Shown here: positions 1 through 8,270 of the stretch, piece after piece | Numbering within the stretch: the first letter of the stretch is position 1 | Layout of the letters: every line of letters starts with the position of its first letter | NCBI GenBank assembly: GCA_947631015.1 | Contig: CANRJS010000011.1 | Span: 1-54,390 of the forward strand | DNA: 54,390 bases | Reading direction: 5' to 3' | Source of the DNA: an uncultured Clostridia bacterium | GTDB taxonomy: Bacteria; Bacillota; Clostridia; Oscillospirales; JAAYOS01 | The notes under the pieces: model-generated | The model's database searches: none | The model's input: only the letters and a program-made list of their open reading frames with translations | Told to the model about the DNA's origin: nothing | Position numbers and translations under genes: made by a program

Positions 1-675
1 AAGCACACAAAGGGGAGAAAACCAAGGTTTTCTCCCCTTTGTACCCCTCTTTCCTTTGACCGGAAAGTCTCTGCGACGCGGGACATCTGCCCGTAGCTTA
101 GTACAAGCGCCCGCGCTCATACTTTCCCCTAGAACAGAAAGTTCCGTCTTCTCGGGGAAGTATCTGCATTACGCTTATAGTGTGAGCGTAGGACCGGACT
201 TTTATTTCTACTACGCAGGAACTGTTCGATGTCGTCGAATACAGTGGGAAAGTCGGATATGTACCCCAGAAACTCACCCGGTCGGATGATAGATGTGTTT
301 GATACAGAGTGTGTCCTGTTATGCGGGTTGCGGTTGTGTGTCGTATTCAGGAGAGGGATTTTTAAGGGAGAGGGCGAAGCCCTCTCCCTTAAGCGCGCTT
401 TTTGGCTACTTTTTGCGCGAGCAAAAATGTAGCGCGTGCGTGCTCGAACCTTTTCCGCATAGATACATTCTACAGCACGCACTAGCATTGTCCGCTTCGC
501 GGACAATGCCCAACACTTTCTTCACGAAACTGTGCGGGGCGGCACAGCCCCGCCGGGGGTGCGGGGGCAGCGCCCCCGCAAGGTGTCGGTAGAGCTCTGC
601 TCTACCAAGGACGCGGGGTCTCGCCCCGCAGATTCCTGCGGGGCTTCCCCGCTATACGGGTGTGGGCACAGCCTC
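1..675 (-). repeat. Family A nested palindromic repeat, copy 1 (one arm cut by window edge)
   Basis: This fills the gene-free stretch before the GH5 gene. Positions 1-432 match the core of the complete copy at 31116-31574, in reverse orientation. The core is bounded by two strong hairpins: AAAGGGGAGAAAACC with its complement (9-40), and TTAAGGGAGAGGGC with its complement (362-391). Beyond the core lies an arm of G+C-rich hairpins, including CATTGTCCGC/GCGGACAATG (485-507), GTAGAGC/GCTCTAC and GCGGGG/CCCCGC stems, ending at the GH5 stop codon. No conserved reading frame was found. The other arm lies outside the window. Confidence 0.8.
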
Positions 676-679
676 GCGA

Positions 680-2272
680 CTATCTGTATATCAGCCTCTC
701 GAGCGTGACGCTTCCCTCTGTGCAGGCGACGCGGACGGTCGTCTCGCTTGCCGCGCGAAGCGACGTGCGGACGGTGTTTCCCTCATGCGTGAGCGCGAGC
801 GGCGCGCCGTCCTGCGTGAGCGATATCCTGCCTGCGCTTCCCTCCGACATCTCGAGCGTGAGCGTCGTACCCTCCCGCGAGCCGAAGAAGGTGTACTCCA
901 CACTCTCGCCCTCGTGAAGCGCGAGACGCAGAGCGTCCCACGAGCAGTCGAATCCGAAGCGCCGCGCTGGCCACTCCTCCGGCTCGACTATCTTCACGCC
1001 GGAGCCGCGCCGGTAGCCGCAGAGCGCGTCCCCGCAGCAGTGTCCCACTGCCGAGCCCTCGTCGAAGTCGACGGCGCGGAGCGAGCACCCCGGCAGGCGG
1101 AACACCGACGCCGTAACGCGCGGGTTCTCCTCGCAGTTCTCAAGAAGCATATTTTCAAGATATTCGTCAAACATCGCCCAAGCTTCGTCATAGCCCGGAC
1201 GCTCGCCGCCGTTCGCGTAGTCGGTGAACTTCTGCCAGCCGTGCGGCATCTTCACAGAATAGGGCGAGTTGTCGGTCTGCATCTTCTTCCACGGCCAGAC
1301 GTTCACGCCTATCCCCAGCCGGAACGCGAGCGGATAGAGCGCCGCGAACCACTCCGGCGTGTTCTCGCCGGTCTCGCCGAGCCAGAGCGGCTTGTTCCAG
1401 CGCTCTGAGAGCTCAAGCCACTCCCTGTAAGTGCCCATGTCAGGCATGACGGCGTAGCGGTGGAAGTGTATGACCATGTTCTCGTCGTAGTCCTCGCAGA
1501 AGACGGCGGGGTTCGTCGCCCAGTGGTGCCCTTCTATCGAGAACATGTGCCGCTTGTCGTACTTACGCACCTCCGCTATGGCGTCGCGGTAGAACCGGCG
1601 CAGCTTCGGCAGGAGATGACCCGTCGGGCGGGTCGAACCGTTGTGTCCGTCCGGGCGTATCGGCTCGTTCAGAAGGTCATAGCCGCCGACTATCCACCTG
1701 TCGGCGTACCGCCGCGCGAGCTCTCCCCAGAGCGCTATGCCCTTCTCGTAGCTGTCCGCGTCGGTGAAGAGACGAGGGAAGTCGTCGATGCAGTCGTCGA
1801 TATTCGAGCCGGTCTGCCCGCCCGGCGCGCCGTGCAGGTCGAGGAAGGCGTATATCTTAGCCTCCTCGCACCAGCGGAGAAGGTCGTCTATCAGCCGGAA
1901 GCCGTCCTCGAGGAAGGTGACGCCCGGCTCGTCCGCCATAAAGACGCGCCAGTTCATCGGCACGCGGACGGAGTTGTATCCGAGCTCCGCCATCCGCAGG
2001 ATGTCCTCCCGGCGTATGTAGTTCTTTCGGAAGCGCGGCCAGAAGGACGCGGCGTAGTCGCTCCCCGCGAGCTCGCGGACGACCGCCTCTATCCGTCTCG
2101 GACGGTCGGCGCGCCGTCCCGCGCGCCACATGTACCCCTCGCAGAGGAGCCAGTTACCGAGCCCCCAGCCCGCAAGAAGTATCGGCTCGCCCGCGCTGTT
2201 CACTATCCTGCGCCCGTCGACGCGGAGGAAGCCGTTCACGCGGTTACGCGAAAGCATTTCGGTTATCGTCAT
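680..2272 (-). CDS. Glycoside hydrolase family 5 protein (cellulase/mannanase-like), cytoplasmic
   Basis: This 530-residue protein has a GH5-type TIM barrel, probably cutting beta-1,4-linked glucan or mannan oligosaccharides. The sequence DLLNEP places the acid/base glutamate at about residue 203, and WLGETGE places the nucleophile at about residue 300. LDLHGAPGGQ near 145 is the conserved strand seen in exo-glucanase-like GH5 members. The last 130 or so residues look like a beta-sandwich appended to the barrel. There is no signal peptide, so it should act inside the cell on imported oligosaccharides. The start is preceded by GAGGGAGTG. It is the last gene of an operon with an HD protein 16 bp upstream and a TetR regulator. 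Substrate is not determined from sequence. Confidence 0.88.
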   Translation of the reverse strand: MTITEMLSRNRVNGFLRVDGRRIVNSAGEPILLAGWGLGNWLLCEGYMWRAGRRADRPRRIEAVVRELAGSDYAASFWPRFRKNYIRREDILRMAELGYNSVRVPMNWRVFMADEPGVTFLEDGFRLIDDLLRWCEEAKIYAFLDLHGAPGGQTGSNIDDCIDDFPRLFTDADSYEKGIALWGELARRYADRWIVGGYDLLNEPIRPDGHNGSTRPTGHLLPKLRRFYRDAIAEVRKYDKRHMFSIEGHHWATNPAVFCEDYDENMVIHFHRYAVMPDMGTYREWLELSERWNKPLWLGETGENTPEWFAALYPLAFRLGIGVNVWPWKKMQTDNSPYSVKMPHGWQKFTDYANGGERPGYDEAWAMFDEYLENMLLENCEENPRVTASVFRLPGCSLRAVDFDEGSAVGHCCGDALCGYRRGSGVKIVEPEEWPARRFGFDCSWDALRLALHEGESVEYTFFGSREGTTLTLEMSEGSAGRISLTQDGAPLALTHEGNTVRTSLRAASETTVRVACTEGSVTLERLIYR

Positions 2273-2288
2273 CTTACGTCACTCCCTC

Positions 2289-2780
2289 TCAAAGGCCGAA
2301 GATCGTCCGGCAGAGACGCCGGCCGGTCTCGGTGCGGAATATCTTCTCATATGCGGACTCCACCGCCTCGCGCGGCGACGAGTCCTCAAAGAGATTTACG
2401 AGGAAGTCCGCCTCGACGAGGATGCGGTAGTCCGGTGCGTTGATGTTGTCGTAGGTGTGGTGGTGCGCGACGAGCCACGCCGCGCGCTCCGCCGTCTCCG
2501 CCGAAAAGCCGCAGTCAATGAGCATCGTCCTTGCCGGCTCCGCGCCAAGCTCCTCCTGATACTTCCCCGCGGCGCTGCCGTACTTCTCGAGCGCGGGCTT
2601 TATGCCAATGTCGTGGACGTAGGCCGCCGCCTCGAGCGTGTTCTGCTCCTCCGGGGAAAGCCCCTCTCCCCGCCCGATGAGCGCGGCGAAGGCGTGTACC
2701 TTCAGAAAGTGCTGTATCCTTTGCGGACACCCCGCCTCGTACTCGGTCATGGCGAGGCAAAGTCTGTCAAGTCCGGTCAT
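2289..2780 (-). CDS. HD domain phosphohydrolase
   Basis: This 163-residue protein is a compact HD-domain metal-dependent phosphohydrolase. The metal ligands are visible as a histidine near residue 27 (FLKVHAFA), the AAAYVHDIG signature near 53, and a downstream LVAHHHTYD histidine cluster followed by EADFLVN. These small proteins usually act on nucleotides or other phosphate monoesters, but the substrate cannot be read here. A strong ribosome site (AAAGGAGGGG) precedes the start. It lies 13 bp after the TetR gene and 16 bp before the GH5 gene, so the three are probably co-transcribed. The link to sugar use is only by position. Confidence 0.85.
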   Translation of the reverse strand: MTGLDRLCLAMTEYEAGCPQRIQHFLKVHAFAALIGRGEGLSPEEQNTLEAAAYVHDIGIKPALEKYGSAAGKYQEELGAEPARTMLIDCGFSAETAERAAWLVAHHHTYDNINAPDYRILVEADFLVNLFEDSSPREAVESAYEKIFRTETGRRLCRTIFGL

Positions 2781-2793
2781 ATCGACCCCTCCT

Positions 2794-3363
2794 TTACTCT
2801 ATCTCGAACTCCGGGTGGTTGAGCATACTCGTTATGCAGTGCGCGATAGTCTCCGGCTCCTCACGGCAGCCGCCGTCGAGCCACAGCGAGATCACCGCGA
2901 TGAACCCCTCCTTGAAAAATTCGAAGTAGTAGGCAGTCTCGATGTCGGTGACGCCGAGCCGTTTCATCATCGGTCGGACGAACTGCTCGAGCAGCTGCCC
3001 GAAGCCCCAGTCGATGTTCCTCCTCCCCACGCTCTGGCGCAGATATGCGTGGTAGAAGCTCCGGTTCTCCTTCAGGTGGCCGAGTATGGCAAGGAGGTAT
3101 TCGGCGGAGAACATGGACTTGTCGTCGTCATACACCTCCGCGACCTTTTCGAAGATGTCCTTGCCTATCTCCTGCTCTATCTCGTCCATCAGCTCCGCCA
3201 CGCTGTCATAGTGGCTGTAAAAGGTGGAGCGGTTGACCTCGGCCTCGTCGCAGAGGGCGCTCACGGTGACGTCGAGGATGTCGTCCCGCGCGAGCATGTC
3301 CAGCAGCGCAAGCTTGAGGCGCTCGCGTGTCTCCCGAGCGCGGCGGTTGTTCTTCGTGTTCAT
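2794..3363 (-). CDS. TetR/AcrR family transcriptional regulator
   Basis: This 189-residue protein has the TetR N-terminal DNA-binding domain at about residues 8-55: a basic first helix, then ALCDEAEVNRSTFYSHY, the typical helix-turn-helix. The C-terminal part (60-185) is the variable ligand/dimer region, ending with a segment common in gut Clostridia TetR proteins (FFKEGFIAVISLWLDGG). The start has a clear GGAGGTGAG site. It is first in an operon with an HD protein and a GH5 glycosidase and may control them. A promoter with TATAAT on the minus strand lies at 3426-3454. The effector is unknown. Confidence 0.9.
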   Translation of the reverse strand: MNTKNNRRARETRERLKLALLDMLARDDILDVTVSALCDEAEVNRSTFYSHYDSVAELMDEIEQEIGKDIFEKVAEVYDDDKSMFSAEYLLAILGHLKENRSFYHAYLRQSVGRRNIDWGFGQLLEQFVRPMMKRLGVTDIETAYYFEFFKEGFIAVISLWLDGGCREEPETIAHCITSMLNHPEFEIE

Positions 3364-3425
3364 GCCTCACCTCCATTAATCATACACATATCGGATTTTT
3401 GTTGTGGCGCTTTTTCCCTGACTCA

Positions 3426-3454
3426 ATTATACTATACTCAGAACGAAACAACAA
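3426..3454 (-). promoter_or_regulatory. Sigma-A-like promoter of the tetR operon
   Basis: Reading the minus strand, TTGTTG is followed by 17 bp and a perfect TATAAT. It sits about 65 bp upstream of the TetR start codon. Confidence 0.6.
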
Positions 3455-3476
3455 GCGTCGCGATAATAAACGAGAG

Positions 3477-3513
3477 AAAAATCGGAACGGGCAGGACGCC
3501 CGTTCCGATTTTT
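3477..3513 (-). terminator. Rho-independent terminator after the XRE regulator
   Basis: A 16-bp perfect stem (AAAAATCGGAACGGGC and its complement) with a 5-nt loop and T-runs on both sides lies just after the XRE stop codon. It could end transcription on either strand. Confidence 0.85.
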
Positions 3514-3516
3514 GTC

Positions 3517-3855
3517 CTATTTCCCCAGCGCAAACGCCTCGAGCAGCTTGCAGAGTATGTCGTGCGCTATTGCAAACTGTTCGGGAGGCAGACGTTCAAG
3601 CCGCTCGGTTATATCCTGAACATTGTTTTTGGCCGTATCTGCAAACAGCAGCGTATTGCTCGATATAGACAGGGTGTTGCAAATCTTCAACAGCAGCGTA
3701 AGCGAAACGCCCACCGTTCCCCGTTCTATTGCGGACAGGCTTTTGGGGCCGATACCTATCATCTCGGAAAATCGTTCCTGCGTGTAACCGGCTCTCTCGC
3801 GCTCACGCTTGATGTTCGCGCCGACAAGCACATTTATGTCCTTCCGTTCTTTCAC
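3517..3855 (-). CDS. XRE-family helix-turn-helix regulator
   Basis: This is a 112-residue DNA-binding protein. Residues 10-65 form a Cro/CI-type helix-turn-helix (IKRERERAGYTQERFSEMIG, then SLSAIERGT). The C-terminal 45 residues may mediate dimerisation. I chose the GTG start at 3855 because GGAGGTGA lies 8 nt upstream. The longer frame begins at 3909, which is only some 18 bp from the -10 box at 3927-3932 and leaves no room for a ribosome site. Targets are unknown. It is flanked by terminators, so it is probably a single-gene unit. Confidence 0.82.
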   Translation of the reverse strand: MKERKDINVLVGANIKRERERAGYTQERFSEMIGIGPKSLSAIERGTVGVSLTLLLKICNTLSISSNTLLFADTAKNNVQDITERLERLPPEQFAIAHDILCKLLEAFALGK

Positions 3856-3926
3856 AGCGCCGTCACCTCCGAGCATTCGTTTATGCAGCAATGAAACCCT
3901 TCCGAACACATTGAAACATTATAATT

Positions 3927-3954
3927 ATCATACCACCAAAGCGATTTTTGTCAA
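3927..3954 (-). promoter_or_regulatory. Sigma-A-like promoter of the XRE gene
   Basis: On the minus strand a perfect TTGACA is followed by 16 bp and TATGAT. The distance to the GTG start at 3855 is about 70 bp. Confidence 0.7.
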
Positions 3955-4002
3955 CCTAAAACTCATTTGCGAAAGCCTTCGTAAAAAGTTCCCCGAGAGC
4001 AA

Positions 4003-4038
4003 AAAATCGGGAGCGGTCTTTTGACCGCTCCCGATTTT
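4003..4038 (-). terminator. Terminator after the OB-fold-like lipoprotein
   Basis: A 16-bp perfect stem (AAAATCGGGAGCGGTC and its complement) with a TTTT loop and flanking T/A runs lies 30 bp after the lipoprotein stop codon. Confidence 0.85.
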
Positions 4039-4067
4039 CATTAGTTGCTGTTTTGTGCGCTCTCCGC

Positions 4068-4802
4068 TCAGCCGACGGTCTTGATGGAGGTGATGTGGGT
4101 GTTGACGCCCTCGTACCAGTAAAGGAAGCCCTCGATGTCGACGGTGTCGCCGACGTTCAGGGTGCCGACGGTGGTGTAGACGTCGCTGTCGGGGCCGGTG
4201 AGGTAGACCTCGACGCAGAACTCATAGCTCGCGCCGTTGTAGCCGACGGTGACATAGATGTCGTCGCCCGGCTCGTCGTTCTTGTAGGAGATGTTCTCGA
4301 TGGTGAGGCCCTTGAAGGCGACCTTCTCGTTCTGGTGCTTGATGAGGTCGTCGGTGCCGAGCAGGCTCGTCACGTCGGTTGGCGTGGCGGTCCAAGTGTC
4401 GCCGGAGACTATCTCGAAGGTAGCGCCCTCTGCGACCTCGACCTCGCCGGACCACTCGGTCTTGTAACCGGTGACGTTGATGCGGGTGCCGGGAGTGAGC
4501 TTCGCGGCGTCCTCCTCGGAGCAGGTCATGTTGTAGATGAAGTACGCGCCGTCCGGGCTCTGGGCGTAGACGGTGATCTTGCCGTCCCACCAGGACTGGG
4601 TGGCCTGGACGTAGGTGTCGAGCTTGACCTCGCTGTCAACGGCAGCGGCCTCGTACTCGGCGTGGGTCATGTAACCCTCGGCAGGAGCAAACGCCTCGGG
4701 GCTGGTGCCGCCCTCTCCGCTGTCACAGCCGGTGAAGGCCATCATCGCAAACACCATGACGGCAACGAGCAGAAGAGAAGTAAACTTGGATACTTTCTTC
4801 AT
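4068..4802 (-). CDS. Secreted lipoprotein with two OB-fold-like repeats
   Basis: This 244-residue lipoprotein starts MKKVSKFTSLLLVAVMVF and has a lipobox ending at Cys25 (AFTGC), so it should be anchored outside the membrane. AGGAGG lies 7 nt upstream of the chosen ATG. The mature part seems to hold two similar beta-barrel units. The first spans roughly 55-125 with LTPGTRINVTGYKTEW; the second spans 155-244 with LNVGDTVDIEGFLYWYEG. This LxxGDxVxVxGxL pattern resembles OB-fold domains of bacterial surface lipoproteins and nucleases. It has its own promoter downstream of the ABC transporter operon. The function is not known. Confidence 0.75.
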   Translation of the reverse strand: MKKVSKFTSLLLVAVMVFAMMAFTGCDSGEGGTSPEAFAPAEGYMTHAEYEAAAVDSEVKLDTYVQATQSWWDGKITVYAQSPDGAYFIYNMTCSEEDAAKLTPGTRINVTGYKTEWSGEVEVAEGATFEIVSGDTWTATPTDVTSLLGTDDLIKHQNEKVAFKGLTIENISYKNDEPGDDIYVTVGYNGASYEFCVEVYLTGPDSDVYTTVGTLNVGDTVDIEGFLYWYEGVNTHITSIKTVG

Positions 4803-4842
4803 ATTTATCCTCCTAAATCGTTTTCCAAATTTGGACAACGCT

Positions 4843-4871
4843 ATTATATACCATGCTCCCATAGAAATCAA
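4843..4871 (-). promoter_or_regulatory. Sigma-A-like promoter of the OB-fold-like lipoprotein
   Basis: On the minus strand TTGATT, 17 bp and a perfect TATAAT. The -35 overlaps the stop codon of the solute-binding protein gene, so the lipoprotein has its own transcription start. Confidence 0.65.
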
Positions 4872-6481
4872 CGGTGATATTGTCTCTTTTTTGACACTGC
4901 GGTAAGCGCCAAATACAACAATATGACGACCCACACCGCCGCTATCGAAACAATGAGCGCCGTCGAAGCCGCCGGCAGCGGCCCCATATCCTCCCCCGGC
5001 GCGACGCCGCCGGCGCGTCCCGCTTCGTCGAGGTGGTAGAGCGTGGTCGTGTCGCCGTACAGCTTTTCGAGATATTCGGCGTCGACGGTCTGTTTGCGCC
5101 GCACCGACTTCGTGACCTCCTCGATAAGCGATCCCGCCGCGTCCCGGAGCGACGCCGAGCCGTTGAACACCGGCGTGACGAAGGTGTTATCCATATTGTC
5201 GATAAGCAGCTCCGCCGCCTGTATCTTTATCGGGTAGTGGAGGTCGTTGTCCTCCCCCGCCGCCGCGAGGTACGCCAGATAGTCCGGGTCGCTCTGCGCC
5301 TTGGAGGTCACGGGGACGTAGCCCTCGGTCTCGGAGTAGGCGATCTGCACGTCGTTTGTGAGAAGGTACTGCGCGAAGAGCCAGCTTGCAAGCACCTCCT
5401 GCGGGTCGCTCTTGTTGAATACGCACACTGACGGTCCCTGCGAGATCATGCAGGGGTTTTCCGGGTCGTACTGCGGTATAGGCTTTACGACCGTCTCGAA
5501 GTCGATAAGCTTGTCCTCGCTGATATCAATAAGCGGCGCGTCCGCGCCCATCCACGTCGCGCCGGCGGTGGAGTCGACAGCGAACACGCACTGTCCGGCG
5601 TTGAGGAAGTTTGCGGGGTAGCCGGATATCTTGAAGGTGGAGAAGGCTCCGCTCCCGGTGTGCGCTGCTATGCCGCGAAGGAAGCCGTCGGTGACGTCGT
5701 TGAAAATGCCGATGTTCCCCTCCTCGTCCGAGTAGCCCGCGCCGCGCTGACGGAGCATCTGTATCATCATGTTGTCGGTCGACTTGTATATGAACGGTAT
5801 CATGACGTTGCCGCCGTTCAGGACAAACGTCCCGTCCGGATTCTTCGCCGTCGCGGCCTCCGCGACCTCCCACACGAAGTCCCAGGTCAGCGTCTCCGGG
5901 ACGGTGTAGCCGAGCTTTTCGACGTAGGTCTTGTTGATGTAGCACGCCTCGGTCGAGCGCATGTACGGCAGGGCGTAGTAGTGGCCGTCTATCGCGCACT
6001 CGTCGAGGAATTTCGGGACTATCTCACTCTCCGCCGGCCCGTCGAAGCGGAGCTCGCTCCCGCCGAGGCCGTAGCGCGCGTCGCGGAACAGCTCGTCGAG
6101 CATGACGACGCTGTTCCGCCCCGTCATGTAGGTCGCGATGTGGTCGGGGTAGGTGATGCAGACGTTCGGCGTCGTGTCGGTCGCGATATTCGTTATGACG
6201 TCGTTGTATATCCGGCCGTAGTCGGTGTAGAGGCGCATATTGACCTTGATGTTCGGGTAGAGCGCCTCAAAGTCGGATATTGCCTTGTTGTAGATGTTCA
6301 CCTGCGTGACGTTCGTGTCGTTCTTTGCCCAGAAGGTTATCTCGTAGCTGCGCGAGGCGTCAAAATCCTCCGGCATGACGAACTGATCCCGACCGCGCGA
6401 GCCGTGGCAGCCTCCGAGCGGAAGAATGAACATGACGGCGGCAAGCATCAGCGCCGCCGCTCTTTTCAAAGCCGCGTTCAT
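4868..6481 (-). CDS. Carbohydrate ABC transporter solute-binding lipoprotein with C-terminal membrane segment
   Basis: This 537-residue protein is the substrate-binding component of the adjacent sugar importer. It has a lipoprotein signal with Cys25 (LPLGGC). The family 1 binding fold begins with EITFWAKNDTNV and a motif FEALYPNIKVN typical of sugar-binding proteins. YALPYMRSTEACYINK and TWDFVWEVAE are also typical hinge-region patterns. Unusually, the C-terminus carries a hydrophobic helix (about 506-527, ALIVSIAAVWVVILLYLA) followed by a basic tail, so the protein would be tethered at both ends. Its start overlaps the stop of the upstream permease by 4 bp (ATGA), so translation is probably coupled. 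Confidence 0.9.
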   Translation of the reverse strand: MNAALKRAAALMLAAVMFILPLGGCHGSRGRDQFVMPEDFDASRSYEITFWAKNDTNVTQVNIYNKAISDFEALYPNIKVNMRLYTDYGRIYNDVITNIATDTTPNVCITYPDHIATYMTGRNSVVMLDELFRDARYGLGGSELRFDGPAESEIVPKFLDECAIDGHYYALPYMRSTEACYINKTYVEKLGYTVPETLTWDFVWEVAEAATAKNPDGTFVLNGGNVMIPFIYKSTDNMMIQMLRQRGAGYSDEEGNIGIFNDVTDGFLRGIAAHTGSGAFSTFKISGYPANFLNAGQCVFAVDSTAGATWMGADAPLIDISEDKLIDFETVVKPIPQYDPENPCMISQGPSVCVFNKSDPQEVLASWLFAQYLLTNDVQIAYSETEGYVPVTSKAQSDPDYLAYLAAAGEDNDLHYPIKIQAAELLIDNMDNTFVTPVFNGSASLRDAAGSLIEEVTKSVRRKQTVDAEYLEKLYGDTTTLYHLDEAGRAGGVAPGEDMGPLPAASTALIVSIAAVWVVILLYLALTAVSKKRQYHR

Positions 6482-7347
6482 CCCTTTGTGCCCCCTCTCG
6501 AGACGCCCTCCATTATCATCTTGCGGAATATCACAAAGAGGACGATGAGCGGGACGGATATAGCCACCACCGCCGCCATCATGGCGGGGATGTTCTCGCG
6601 GCCGAAGCCGCTCTCGCGTATCGCCTGTATGCCGTTACTGACGAGGTAGTAGTCCGCGTCGTCGGTGATGAGCCTCGGCCAGACGTAGCTGTTCCAGCAT
6701 TCTATCACCTTCAGTATCGTTATCGTGACGATGGTGGGGCGGCATATCGGTATCATGACCTTGAACATGTACTTGAGGTCGGACGTGCCGTCCACCTTTG
6801 CCGCGTAGTAGAGCTGATCCGGCACCTGCTCGAAGTTTTCTTTGAGCAGGTAGATGTAGAACACCGACGTCACCGACGGAAGTATCAGTCCGGTGAAGGT
6901 GTTCCGCAAATCGAGATTCGTTATCGTGACGAAGTTCGTTATGACCACGAGCTCGCTCGGTATCATCATCAGCGACAGGAAGAGCAGGAACACGAGGTTC
7001 TTGCCCCGGAACTCGAGCCGCGCGAAGGCGTATGCTGCAAGCACCGTTACGACGAGCATTATAGCCGTCGTTCCCACGGTGAAGATTATCGTGTTGAGGA
7101 AGTACCTCCCGAGCGGCACCGAGGTAAACGCCTCGACGTAGTTCTCGAGGGTCGGAGCCACCGTGTAGAGCTGCGGGATGTACTCCGAGTTGTAAGCGCC
7201 GTAGCCCTTTATCGAGGTGAGCACCATCCAGTAGAACGGGAAGAGCACGACGAGCCCCCAGAACACCAGAAACAGGTATACAAGCGCCCGGAATATCTTC
7301 TTCCGTATCCGCGCGGCCTTTCCCGCGCCGGTAAAGTTTTTATCCAC
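6478..7347 (-). CDS. Carbohydrate ABC transporter permease, MalG type
   Basis: This 289-residue inner-membrane protein has about six membrane segments. The first is at 20-45 (VYLFLVFWGLVVLFPFYWMV). The cytoplasmic coupling loop follows the family pattern YAAKVDGTSDLKYMFKVMIPICRP at about 180-205, which corresponds to the EAA loop that docks on the ATPase. It is the second permease in a gene order of ATPase, permease, permease, binding protein, 26 bp after the first permease. With it, it forms the membrane channel for an oligosaccharide. The exact sugar cannot be read from sequence. Confidence 0.93.
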   Translation of the reverse strand: MDKNFTGAGKAARIRKKIFRALVYLFLVFWGLVVLFPFYWMVLTSIKGYGAYNSEYIPQLYTVAPTLENYVEAFTSVPLGRYFLNTIIFTVGTTAIMLVVTVLAAYAFARLEFRGKNLVFLLFLSLMMIPSELVVITNFVTITNLDLRNTFTGLILPSVTSVFYIYLLKENFEQVPDQLYYAAKVDGTSDLKYMFKVMIPICRPTIVTITILKVIECWNSYVWPRLITDDADYYLVSNGIQAIRESGFGRENIPAMMAAVVAISVPLIVLFVIFRKMIMEGVSRGGTKG

Positions 7348-7373
7348 GTTTCAGACTCTCCTTCCCCGCGGCG

Positions 7374-8270
7374 TTACGAGTTGTAGTGGACGTGCTTCCG
7401 CGAGACGAGCAGGTTTATGACGGTTATCGTGAGGACTATCACAAACAGCACTATCGCCGCCGCCGAGGCGTAGGACGGATACCCTCCGCTCGAGCCATAC
7501 AGCATGTCGTAGACGTAGCCCACGATGGTGTTCATTCCGGCGGCGTTGAGGTTCGTGCCGAAGAGCGCCACCGCGTCGCTGTAAGCCTTGAACGCGCCGA
7601 TGAATCCGGTTATCACCAGATAGACTATCGACGGTGAGATCATCGGCAGCGTTATCTTGCGGAATACGCGGAAAGGCGGCGTGTTGTCTATCCTCGCGGC
7701 GTTGTAGTAGTCCTTGCTCACCGAGGCGAGCGCGCTCGTGAGTATCAGTATCTTGAACGGCAGGACTATCCAGACCGTGTAGAGACAGAGCACGAACATC
7801 TTCGCCGCGTAAGGTCCGTCGATAAAGTCCACCGGTCCCGCGCCGAACCAGCTAAGCATCAGGTTCACAAATCCGTCGGTGTACGGCGTCCTCTGAAAGA
7901 GTATCATGAAGACAAGGCCGACGGCGAGGGTGTTTGTCACATACGGCAGGAAGTACACCGTCTGAAAGAGCCGGCGCAGGCGCTCTATCGAGTTCAGCGC
8001 AAGCGAGATGACGAGCGCGAGCCCGGTCGATACCGGAACGGTGATTATTACGAGGATGAAAGTGTTCTTTATCGCCTGGAGGAAGTATGGGTCGCGCAGG
8101 ATGTAGGAGTAGTTGAAGGTCCCGACGCCCGCGTAGGTCTGCGAGGCGAAGTTGTAGCTCTCCTCAAAGGAGTAGACGAACACGTCCACGAGCGGGTAGA
8201 CAAGGAAAAAGCCGAGAAAGAGTATCGCGGGCAGGAGGTAGAGCCATCCCTTTGCGCTTCTTTTACCCAT
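7374..8270 (-). CDS. Carbohydrate ABC transporter permease, MalF type
   Basis: This is a 298-residue membrane protein with about six helices. Its EAA loop is YYNAARIDNTPPFRVFRKI near residue 200. I chose the ATG at 8270 (MGKRSAKGWLYLLPAILFLG), which puts the first helix near the N-terminus as usual. A longer frame would extend 14 residues upstream into the ATPase gene. The start overlaps the end of the ATPase gene by 8 bp, which implies one transcript. It pairs with the MalG-type permease downstream. Confidence 0.92.
   Translation of the reverse strand: MGKRSAKGWLYLLPAILFLGFFLVYPLVDVFVYSFEESYNFASQTYAGVGTFNYSYILRDPYFLQAIKNTFILVIITVPVSTGLALVISLALNSIERLRRLFQTVYFLPYVTNTLAVGLVFMILFQRTPYTDGFVNLMLSWFGAGPVDFIDGPYAAKMFVLCLYTVWIVLPFKILILTSALASVSKDYYNAARIDNTPPFRVFRKITLPMISPSIVYLVITGFIGAFKAYSDAVALFGTNLNAAGMNTIVGYVYDMLYGSSGGYPSYASAAAIVLFVIVLTITVINLLVSRKHVHYNS

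Noticed and set aside
56-289. Open frame in family A copy 1 that resembles a frame at 31297-31488 (minus) in copy 3 (shared SLVQA, LHYAYSVSVGPDFYFYY).
   Set aside because: The similarity follows DNA-level conservation of the repeat. Copy 2 has single-base indels that break the frame, there is no ribosome site, and changes are not concentrated at third positions.
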